A stretch of 64,000 nucleotides of DNA from assembly GCF_003287495.1 (NCBI RefSeq), contig NZ_PRLE01000001.1:186001-250000 (forward strand), written 5' to 3'. This document shows positions 1-7,177 of the stretch, in pieces. This stretch comes from Faecalibacterium prausnitzii (GTDB lineage: Bacteria; Bacillota; Clostridia; Oscillospirales; Ruminococcaceae). The notes beneath the pieces are model-generated. The model was not told the DNA's origin. It made no database searches and worked only from the letters and a program-made list of their open reading frames with translations. Every line of letters begins with the position of its first letter. Within the stretch, counting starts at the first letter, position 1. The translations under genes and the position numbers were made by a program.

Positions 1-3000
1 TCTCCACGATGTCCCGCAGCACGCTCTCCCCGCCAATAGCCTCCATGATCTTCTCATACCGCTTCTTCTGGCTCTCGGTAAACCGCACCTCCGGCTTTGT
101 CACCACCTGGATGTCCTCACCCTTGTCAGCCAGATACGCTGCCTTAACGGCATCGTTCTGGGCTAGGCTCCCCGCCAGCTGCTTCGGGCTCTGGCTGGAG
201 GCCTCCATGTTCAGCGTGCCGGTCAGCACACTGCCCCGGGCAAAGGCCCCCTTGGCGGTCTGGCGGCTCAACTGTGCAAGCTCCGTGTTCAGCTTCATGG
301 CCTGGTCCGCATTCACCTTATACTCCACACTCGGTCTTGTCGGCGTCCAGGCATCTGAGCCATACACCCGGTTTGCACGGTTGGCCATAGGGTCAATACT
401 GTCCGGGCCAAACACCAGCGAGATGGGGCCATACTGGCTGTGTCCCTCCTGGGCTTTCACCACCGCAATGGAGGGCGAGGGCATCCCACCCAGATCCAGC
501 GCTTCCCGCAGGTTTTCCTCGGTCAGGTTGTGCACGGCAACCAGCTCTTTGGTCTCATTTACTTCCACCGGGCTGGCCAGCTGGAACCGGGTAGTTTTCT
601 TCACAGGTTCATCTGTCCGGGCGTTTTCCACGCTTACGCTCTTGACATTTCCATCGGAATAGCGTAAACTAGCAATGGAACCATACTTGGTTATGCGTAA
701 CGGCAATTGGAGCCCATTGACAGCTAACCAAGTATTGGTTCTATTTTTATTGGGGTCGATGTAAAGGATTTCATCACGGTTCAAAAGGCCCTGCACATTT
801 TTCTTTCCATAGGCGCTCGTCACCACAATGTTATCCATTTCCAGCCCGCCCCGGCTTGTCGGCAGCAGCTCCAGCGAAACATCCACAGGCTTCCCGGTCT
901 GGTCATAGACTTCGCCAAACATATAGATACGGCTGGCATAGTCCGCATTTCGGCTTGTGTCAGAATGGAGCACAACAATAGGGCTTTCCAGAACCTGCGG
1001 CACCTGTTTGATGATTTCTCTTGTCATAATAGAGTCATCAATTCCGGCCCGGAAGTTTTCTGCACTGTGTTTCTGCAAAATTTTCCGGATCTTGCCGCTG
1101 TCCCAGTAAATATTCTGGTCCTTTACGCCAATGCTTTGTAACACTTTTGATGTCGAGCCCACAAGGATTTGCTTTGACCATACTTTTGCATTTACATCCA
1201 GTTCATCAATGGCTTTTTCAAATCCCTTGTCAATTTCAAACCGCGTCCCCAGTTTTTCCGCCGCGTCCTCGGTCTTGAGGGCTGCGGCGTTTTTATTTTC
1301 GGCAGCTTTTGCAGCACGCAGGTTGTCCATGGCCTTTTCGGCATGGGCAAAGTATTCTTCCTGCAATGCCCGCTTCTCGGCTTCTGCCAGGCGCCGGGCC
1401 TTTCGTGCTGCGGTATTCTCCGGGTCAATGCGCAGCACTTCCTTGGCTTTGGAGATGATGTTTTCCAGCATGGTCTTCACCTGCTGCATCACCTTGTGGA
1501 TACTTCCGGCACGGCCTGCGTTCTTGTCCGCCTGCTCCCGCTGGAACTGAGCCCACCGCCGCACACTCTCCTCGCTGTCAAAGATGCCGCCCCAGGCATC
1601 CGCCACCAGCTCTTCCGCTGCCTGCTCATAGGTCAGGCTCTGGGCGGCATAATCGCCCATCTTGGCCCGGATCATCTCGTCTATGGTTTCATAGCCATTC
1701 TTCTGGGCCAGGTACAGCAGCGCATGGTCCTGCAAGGTCTTGGCACCCTCAGCGTCCAGTGCGTTATACCAGTGGTAGTCCTCGTGCAGCACGGTAGAAA
1801 AAACATCCTGCGCACTGTCGCCAAAGAAAATGCGGGCCGTCTCCGTGTCCACATAGGCCCGGACATTCGCATTCGGTGCCCCGTCCGGCCCATTCAGTAC
1901 GCTTTTCAGCACCGCATCAGTGCCCGTACCCTGGGCGTTCAGGCGGATGATCTGGCTGGCCACAGCATCTTCCGGGCGCAGGGTGCCGCGGTAGTAGGTC
2001 ACACCCTCGCCGCTGGTGCTCTGGGCTCCCAGGGCACCGCCCAGCTTCTTCATCTGCTGGGCCCGGGCTTCCTGCTCGCCTTTGCCGTAAAGGTAGGCCT
2101 GCTCCAGCACGTTCCGCCCGGTGCTCTTTTCCAGCACCATGTTCACATTCAGGCCCAGGGCATTCTCACTGCCCGCCAGCCGCAGCGCCTTGTCAAAGGT
2201 GTCCACGTCCTCCATCTGGCCCAAACGGTACATGCTGGAGGCTGCCGCTGCATAGGTGTCCGCGTTCAGCCCGCTGGGCATCTGCTTGCTCAGGTTCTCT
2301 GCTGCCTTTTCGCTCACCTGCCAGCTCCGCAGCTTCTGCTCCACCCGGTTCATCTTCTGGTTTTCCGTGGGCGCTTCCTGCAGCCCAATGGTCTCCCGCA
2401 GCTCTGTGTTCTCTTCCGTCGGCAGCAGGGCCCGCGCTTCTGCGCTTGCCGCAGCCTGGGCGGTCTGGTGCTGTTGCCCGTCCTGCCAAGGGCTCCCCTC
2501 AATAGGGGAGCTGTCAGCGCCAAGGCGCTGACTGAGAGGTTCTTCCCCACTCGCTGCCGTCTGGGTAGAACTTTCGTCAGCACCAAAGAGGTTCTTTTCC
2601 TCTCGCTGCTGGTCCGTCAAAGCAGTTTTATCCACACTTTCCCCGGCGTTCTCCACAGCCTGGTTCTGTGCCGCCTGCTGCTGTGCTGCAATGCTGCGCA
2701 GCATTCGCCGGGTGGCTGCTGCCGTTCCGGGCAGCTGCACCCCATAGGCCGCTTCAAAAGCCGCCCGGTTGGCTTCATTTCCCACCTCCGGGGTAAACAG
2801 CCCGATGGTCTTTCCCGTCAGGCTGTCGCTTGCCACCATCTGGGCAAACTGCCGCACCGCCGGATTATCACTCACTCTGCCCTCTGCCGCAGGGCCCACT
2901 ACTTCACGATTCATTGCACCCATAGCGGTCTGCTCAGAGTTGTCCGACATGCCAAGGGCGTCCTCCCTCTGTCGCTCCGCGACATCTCCCTCCGGCCAGA

Positions 3001-4786
3001 GGGAGTCTGTCCTGTCAGGGGAGGTGTCACCATCGGTGACGGAGAGGTTCTGCCGGGCCAGCGCTCTATCAGAGGATCCCGCAGCCTCCCCCGGCTCCAT
3101 CGTGCGCTCCAGCGCCTTGCGCTGCTGCCGGGCCGCCTGTTCCGCATTTGCCTGAGCAGCATAGTATTCCGCCTGCCCCACCAAACTGGAGTCGCCGCTG
3201 TTGTACTTGGCCAGCCCGGTGCCCACAGCACCGCCCAGCGCACCGGATGCACCGCCGGAAAGGCCGCTCTCCAATGCGTTCAGGAACGTCTCTTTGCTGA
3301 ACATCGTCTTGGCGGCTTCCTCGTCGCCCAGTGCAGCATCAATAGCCTGGTCTGCATAGGTTTCCACAAAGGCCTGCATAGCGTTGTCCATGCCGCCGGA
3401 AATAGCATTGGCCACCGCCGGGTAATTCTTGGCCAGGGCCCCGTCCCCGGCAAGCCCGCGCACCCAGTCCGCGATCTGCCCAGCCACCGTATCCTTGGCA
3501 TAGTCTGAGCCCATGGTCCGGGCTAGGTCTGCCGCACCCACGCTGTTGATGGCCCAGCCCGCTCCAAATTTAGCCAGGCCTCCGGCCAGTGCCTTGCCCG
3601 CACTCTGGCCGCTCTCCACGCTCTGGCCCATGGCCTCTGCGGCACCCTGTGCACTCAGCACGGGCAGCACCGCAGCCGGGTTCACGCCCGCCACAGCCAG
3701 GTTTTCTGCCGCGCTGGTGGCCACGCCCAACGCTGTCCGGCCCACCGGAGAAAGGCCGCTCTGTGCTGCTGCATTCAGCTGCTGGCCGCGGTGATAAAGC
3801 TGGTAGCCCAAACTCTTTCCCGGGTCCACGCTGTCCTGAGCTTCTGTCCCGGCAATGCGGGCTTTCATGCTGTCAATCTCTTCCCGCGTGAAGCCCTGCT
3901 GCAACAGGTCACCTGTGCTGTATTTCGGCTGGTATTCCATGTCGGTTTCCATCAGCCGCTCATACAGGTTTTTCTCTCGGGGGCTCTTGGCTACTTCCGC
4001 CTCCAGTGCTTTCCGGTTGGCCGCGCTCTGGGCAAGGTTCTTGCCCGCCTGCACCGCATATTCACCGGCCAGGAACGGCGCTGCTGCCACCGTATCTGCC
4101 ACACCGCCAATGGTGTTGGCCGTCCGCCGCACGCCACGCTTCCAGGCAGGAATGGCATCCAGCGCCGCATTCATCTGCCGGGCCGTGTCGATTTGTTCCT
4201 GCGTCCAGCCGCCCTTGGTGATGAGGTCTTTGTCCGTGTAGACCCCGTGGGTGTTGTCCACACGGCGCACTGCATCGGCCAGGTTCTTATTGTCGCCCGT
4301 GTCCAGCCACTGGTTGATGGCATCAAACTCATCCGTCTGGCTGTGCTGGTCGTTGTACTGTTTCTGCTTCTGGACCATGCTCCCATAGATGCTGCCTGTA
4401 CCCTCTGCCAAAGGCAGCAGGGCCCGCTCTTCTGCGTTCCCCACAGCCTGCGCGGTCTGGTGCTGTTGTCCGGCCTGCCAAGGGCTCCCCTGATAGGGGA
4501 GCTGGCGAGCGTCAGCGAGACTGAGAGGTTTTCCCCACTTTGCCGCCGGGCTCTGTCGGGCCATTGCCCCGCCTGTCCGGTAGCTGTCCAGGGCATCGGC
4601 ATACAGAGGCGTCTTCTCCTGTTTCGGCGTGGTCTCAACGGTGGCAACACCCGCTTTCGGCGTAGTCGCCGTCGGTGTCTTGGTGCGCATGGCCCGCACT
4701 TTCTCTGCCGTCCAGCCGTCACTCTCCGTTGCTTTTGCGGGGTTGCTCTCCCGCATTGCCTTAACCTTTTCTGCTGTCCATGCCAT
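1..4786 (-). CDS. Giant phage polyvalent protein with zincin and MuF-C-like domains (C-terminus cut by window edge)
   Basis: At least 1,595 codons are open without a stop, starting at the ATG directly after the stop of the upstream gene. Residues 3-50 carry two copies of a WTAEKVxAMR motif. Residues about 350-435 are Ala/Gly-rich and hydrophobic, as in virion proteins that enter membranes. HEDYH at 1001-1005 is an HExxH zincin signature, followed by an EEL.ADAW segment that could supply the third ligand. Residues about 1200-1380 (with VTSAYGK, YIDPNKNRT and LQLP motifs) resemble the phage MuF C-terminal domain, which is related to toxin-type nucleases. Residues about 1404-1490 (HNLTEENL, GGMPSPSIAV, YGPISLVF) form a module common in Firmicute polyvalent proteins. 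Three palindromic repeats are inserted in frame. The likely role is an ejected internal virion protein; the domain names are from memory. Confidence 0.85.
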   Translation of the reverse strand, partial: MAWTAEKVKAMRESNPAKATESDGWTAEKVRAMRTKTPTATTPKAGVATVETTPKQEKTPLYADALDSYRTGGAMARQSPAAKWGKPLSLADARQLPYQGSPWQAGQQHQTAQAVGNAEERALLPLAEGTGSIYGSMVQKQKQYNDQHSQTDEFDAINQWLDTGDNKNLADAVRRVDNTHGVYTDKDLITKGGWTQEQIDTARQMNAALDAIPAWKRGVRRTANTIGGVADTVAAAPFLAGEYAVQAGKNLAQSAANRKALEAEVAKSPREKNLYERLMETDMEYQPKYSTGDLLQQGFTREEIDSMKARIAGTEAQDSVDPGKSLGYQLYHRGQQLNAAAQSGLSPVGRTALGVATSAAENLAVAGVNPAAVLPVLSAQGAAEAMGQSVESGQSAGKALAGGLAKFGAGWAINSVGAADLARTMGSDYAKDTVAGQIADWVRGLAGDGALAKNYPAVANAISGGMDNAMQAFVETYADQAIDAALGDEEAAKTMFSKETFLNALESGLSGGASGALGGAVGTGLAKYNSGDSSLVGQAEYYAAQANAEQAARQQRKALERTMEPGEAAGSSDRALARQNLSVTDGDTSPDRTDSLWPEGDVAERQREDALGMSDNSEQTAMGAMNREVVGPAAEGRVSDNPAVRQFAQMVASDSLTGKTIGLFTPEVGNEANRAAFEAAYGVQLPGTAAATRRMLRSIAAQQQAAQNQAVENAGESVDKTALTDQQREEKNLFGADESSTQTAASGEEPLSQRLGADSSPIEGSPWQDGQQHQTAQAAASAEARALLPTEENTELRETIGLQEAPTENQKMNRVEQKLRSWQVSEKAAENLSKQMPSGLNADTYAAAASSMYRLGQMEDVDTFDKALRLAGSENALGLNVNMVLEKSTGRNVLEQAYLYGKGEQEARAQQMKKLGGALGAQSTSGEGVTYYRGTLRPEDAVASQIIRLNAQGTGTDAVLKSVLNGPDGAPNANVRAYVDTETARIFFGDSAQDVFSTVLHEDYHWYNALDAEGAKTLQDHALLYLAQKNGYETIDEMIRAKMGDYAAQSLTYEQAAEELVADAWGGIFDSEESVRRWAQFQREQADKNAGRAGSIHKVMQQVKTMLENIISKAKEVLRIDPENTAARKARRLAEAEKRALQEEYFAHAEKAMDNLRAAKAAENKNAAALKTEDAAEKLGTRFEIDKGFEKAIDELDVNAKVWSKQILVGSTSKVLQSIGVKDQNIYWDSGKIRKILQKHSAENFRAGIDDSIMTREIIKQVPQVLESPIVVLHSDTSRNADYASRIYMFGEVYDQTGKPVDVSLELLPTSRGGLEMDNIVVTSAYGKKNVQGLLNRDEILYIDPNKNRTNTWLAVNGLQLPLRITKYGSIASLRYSDGNVKSVSVENARTDEPVKKTTRFQLASPVEVNETKELVAVHNLTEENLREALDLGGMPSPSIAVVKAQEGHSQYGPISLVFGPDSIDPMANRANRVYGSDAWTPTRPSVEYKVNADQAMKLNTELAQLSRQTAKGAFARGSVLTGTLNMEASSQSPKQLAGSLAQNDAVKAAYLADKGEDIQVVTKPEVRFTESQKKRYEKIMEAIGGESVLRDIVE
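2421..2544 (-). repeat. Palindromic repeat element, in-frame copy inside polyvalent gene
   Basis: A copy of the prophage repeat is read through in the coding frame at about residues 748-789. It contains the ACTGAGAGG end, the CTCCCCTCAATAGGGGAG palindrome, the CTGCCAAGGG block and the GCAGGGCCCG end. The encoded segment (GSPWQDGQQHQTAQA) matches the one at residues 86-126 in the same frame, so the two insertions are homologous and equally phased. Confidence 0.85.
2926..3080 (-). repeat. Palindromic repeat element (long form), in-frame copy inside polyvalent gene
   Basis: A long-form copy has a CTCCCTCCGGCCAGAGGGAG palindrome between the GACGGAGAGG end and the TGCCAAGGGC block, at about residues 570-621. 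The frame stays open. The trailing peptide contains SDNSEQ, which recurs as TDNSEQ in the copy inside the scaffold gene. Confidence 0.85.
4410..4531 (-). repeat. Palindromic repeat element, in-frame copy near polyvalent N-terminus
   Basis: A full copy with CTCCCCTGATAGGGGAG as core lies at about residues 86-126. The translation GSPWQAGQQHQTAQA and the following RALLP are nearly repeated at residues 748-789. Both arms seen in intergenic copies (GACTGAGAGG and GCAGGGCCCG) are present. Confidence 0.88.
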
Positions 4787-6169
4787 TTAATTCACCCCCG
4801 CATTCTCCAGTGCCCGCGCGATCTCTGCATCCGAATAGCCATTCTGGTGCATGTTGTTCATGATGGCCCAGGCGCTATATCCTTTTTTGGCGTAATTTTT
4901 CGCCAGCATCGTGGCCAGATTATCCCGGTTGCTGTTCTTGGTGGTGGTCGTCGTACTCGGCAGCCCCCACTTGCTTCCCATGTTCAGGTTCGTCAAAGCG
5001 CCGGCACTTGGCGCGGTATAGGCACTCTTGCTTCCCGTTCCCTGCGGCAGCATCCCGGCCTCTTCCAAGATGCCGGCATAGATGGCCTTAGTGGGGTCAT
5101 CGTCGCTCAGCGCCTGGTACTTGCCCAGTGCTGTCAGCACCTGGCTGTTGGTCCAGCCACTCCCGCTCTTGCTGCTGCCAGACGTACTGCGGGAGCTGCC
5201 GCTACTCCGTCCAGAGCCACTGCTCTTCCCACTGGCCGAGAGGGATTTACTCAGCAGCTGCTTGTTCATGTACTCCTCAAAGGCCCGGTTTGCAACCGTG
5301 TCATAGCTGTCGATGCTGTCCTGCGGCATTCCCAGAATGTCCAGGTAGCTGTACGCGCCCGCCTGGTCTCCGCTGCCCATCAGGCTGGAGGCCGCAGCCA
5401 GTCCCGAGAGCTGATCTTTCCATGTGATCGGCGTCTGTCCGGTGTAGCTGTCCAGGATCGCCGGGTCTACTTTGTAGGCTTCCAGCACGGCCTTGGCTGC
5501 ATCGTCCGCGCCCTGCTGTTTCAGGCTCACCGCGTAGTTGATGGCCTGCGCCTGGGCCTGCTGCTGTTGGGCCGTATACCCTTTGTACCCGTCGTAGGCC
5601 GTCAGCGCCGCAGAGCCAATGTTCTTTACCCAGCCCCACAGGTTTTCCTTGTCGCTGGCGTATTCGTTCCGGGCCTGTTCGCTCTTGTTGGCCAGGTAAT
5701 TCCGCCAGCTCTGGAAATTCGCCAGGTTCGCCCCGTAGGCTGCCCGGTTCAGCCCCTCCGTGGTGGCCATCCCGCTCAGGGCATTCAGCAGGCTGTTCTG
5801 CTTGTCCTGGTATTCGGCCAGCGCCTGGCTGCGCAGGCTTGGCAGTGCGTTGTCAATGCCTGCCAGTGCCTGCCGCTGATTCTGGGCGGCCACACTGTCT
5901 GCGTAGCTGGAGCCATACCCGCCTGCCAGGTTGACCGCATTGGCCTTGGCATTGTCTGCGGCCGCCTGGGCGCTCTGGGTGGCCCACTGGCGGTACTGCT
6001 GGTAGGCGTCCGCCGCGGTGTTCCAGTCAAAGCCGCTGCCCACCTGGCCGGTCACGGCATCCATTGCCTCTTTGTTCTGGTTCACATAGTCCGCCGGGCT
6101 GTTGGCCGCCCACTGTCTCTCAGCGTCCTCTGCCGCGTTCATTCTCCGTTTGCTGCTTCCAATCGCCAT
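4787..6169 (-). CDS. Probable phage ejection (internal virion) protein, paralogue of the 200-aa neighbour
   Basis: The product is 460 aa, rich in Ala, Gln, Ser and Tyr, with a predicted helical N-terminal half. Residues about 45-160 resemble the upstream 200-aa protein: both have AAYQQY or DAYQQY, a GGYG segment, and Ala/Gln-rich helices with a Q-W pair. A Ser/Gly-rich linker (about 310-335) leads to a GWTNSQV segment and a Tyr/Asn-rich tail ending in YSDAEIARALENAG. The strong ribosome site AAGGAGGATG precedes the ATG. The stop touches the start of the polyvalent gene, so the two are co-translated or co-regulated. Its position after connector genes matches P22 gp7/gp20/gp16. No enzymatic motif is visible, and the ejection role is inferred from order and composition. 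Confidence 0.72.
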   Translation of the reverse strand: MAIGSSKRRMNAAEDAERQWAANSPADYVNQNKEAMDAVTGQVGSGFDWNTAADAYQQYRQWATQSAQAAADNAKANAVNLAGGYGSSYADSVAAQNQRQALAGIDNALPSLRSQALAEYQDKQNSLLNALSGMATTEGLNRAAYGANLANFQSWRNYLANKSEQARNEYASDKENLWGWVKNIGSAALTAYDGYKGYTAQQQQAQAQAINYAVSLKQQGADDAAKAVLEAYKVDPAILDSYTGQTPITWKDQLSGLAAASSLMGSGDQAGAYSYLDILGMPQDSIDSYDTVANRAFEEYMNKQLLSKSLSASGKSSGSGRSSGSSRSTSGSSKSGSGWTNSQVLTALGKYQALSDDDPTKAIYAGILEEAGMLPQGTGSKSAYTAPSAGALTNLNMGSKWGLPSTTTTTKNSNRDNLATMLAKNYAKKGYSAWAIMNNMHQNGYSDAEIARALENAGVN

Positions 6170-6183
6170 ATTTTACATCCTCC

Positions 6184-6786
6184 TTACAGTATCCACGGCA
6201 GCAGCATGGCTGCACCCGCCAGCACGCTGCCCCAGAATCCCCGCTTGCTCGATCGCTCCTGCTGGTAGGCATTCACAGCGCTGTTGTATTCGTTCTGCGC
6301 ATAGCTCAGGTCATTGTAGTACTTGTCCACGTTGGTCTGCCATTCCTGCCGCGCCAGCTCGTCCTGCTTCTGCAGCGTTCCCAGCTGGTTGCTCAGGTCG
6401 CTCTTCTTGGTGTTGTATTCGTTGTAGGCCTGGCTGTATAGGCTGTCCGCCACGCTTGCCAGCCCGTTCATGGTGTTCTGGTAGGCGGTCTGCCCGCTGC
6501 TGGTGCCCCAGCTGTTGCCGTAGCCGCCGCTGCGGGCCGCTGCCTGGGCCGTGGCGTCCTCGCTGGCCAGCTCCGCGCCCCGGGTGTAGCGGTTCTTGTA
6601 CTGCTGGTAGGCGGCATCTTTCGTGTAGTCGTAGCTGAAACCTTTCTGGTTCATATCATTCAGCTTGCTCTGTACCCCGTCGATCTGGTTTTTGTACTGG
6701 CTCTCATAGTCCCCCGGCTTATTTGCCTCCAGCTGATCCAGGTTGTACCGGGCCTGCTCCACCCGGCTGCTGTATCTATTCGCCAT
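6184..6786 (-). CDS. Probable phage ejection protein with C-terminal hydrophobic segment
   Basis: The product is 200 aa and mostly helical, rich in Tyr, Gln and Asn. It contains DAAYQQYKNRY, SGGYGNSWG and NTKKSDLSNQLG segments that align with the larger downstream protein, so the two are paralogues. The last 20 residues (GFWGSVLAGAAMLLPWIL) form one hydrophobic helix, which could insert in the host envelope. AAAGGAG sits six bases before the ATG. The gene is followed closely by its paralogue, a typical position for short-tailed phage internal virion proteins. The function is inferred from context only. Confidence 0.7.
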   Translation of the reverse strand: MANRYSSRVEQARYNLDQLEANKPGDYESQYKNQIDGVQSKLNDMNQKGFSYDYTKDAAYQQYKNRYTRGAELASEDATAQAAARSGGYGNSWGTSSGQTAYQNTMNGLASVADSLYSQAYNEYNTKKSDLSNQLGTLQKQDELARQEWQTNVDKYYNDLSYAQNEYNSAVNAYQQERSSKRGFWGSVLAGAAMLLPWIL

Positions 6787-6787
6787 T

Positions 6788-6988
6788 TTAATCTCCTTTC
6801 AACCCCATGGCCGTCAGCTTGTCCCGCATGGCATCCGAAAAATTACTCTCGTCCAGGTTCCGCAGCATGTACATGGTCTGATCCCGCAGCTGCATCAGGT
6901 AGTTGTTGATGGCCCGCCGGTCTTCCGGTGCCATGTTCTCGCTCAACTTCGGGAGACTGATCTCTCCCAGCCTTGTAATATCCGCCAT
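6788..6988 (-). CDS. Small phage protein, unknown function
   Basis: The product is 66 aa, starting MADITRLGEI. The chosen ATG has AAAGGA about nine bases upstream. Two ATG codons at 6994 and 6997 and a GTG further out are in frame but lie on or beyond that site. The protein is acidic and helical (DRRAINNYLMQLRDQ, DAMRDKLTAMGL). It may be a small structural or chaperone-like protein of the tail/ejection cluster. It has no recognisable domain, and its stop is one base from the next start. Confidence 0.65.
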   Translation of the reverse strand: MADITRLGEISLPKLSENMAPEDRRAINNYLMQLRDQTMYMLRNLDESNFSDAMRDKLTAMGLKGD

Positions 6989-7012
6989 ATCCATCATCCT
7001 TTCTGGCGTCAC

Positions 7013-7177
7013 ACCGCAGGGCCCACACTCCTGCGGCCGCTTATACCCAAGCGGTCTGGTTCCGTGGCCCTATCTGCCAAGGGCCATCCTCCCTCTGTCG
7101 CTTGCAGCGCCATCTCCCTCCGGCCGGAGGGAGTCTTTCCTGTTAGGGGAGCTGTCTGCGCAGCAGACTGAGAGGTT
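7013..7177 (-). repeat. Palindromic repeat element, intergenic, long form
   Basis: It fills the gap between the propeller-like tail gene and the 66-aa gene. Read on the coding strand, the tail-gene stop TAA runs straight into CCTCTCAGTC. Then come an AGCTCCCCT arm, the perfect CTCCCTCCGGCCGGAGGGAG palindrome, CCCTTGGCAG, ACCAGACCGC and GGGCCCTGCGG. The next gene's ribosome site follows. Confidence 0.92.

Noticed and set aside
1343-6268. Very long plus-strand open frames (1343-3508 and 3791-6268)
   Set aside because: They are antisense to the polyvalent and ejection-like genes, have no ribosome site and show His/Leu/Arg-rich shadow composition.
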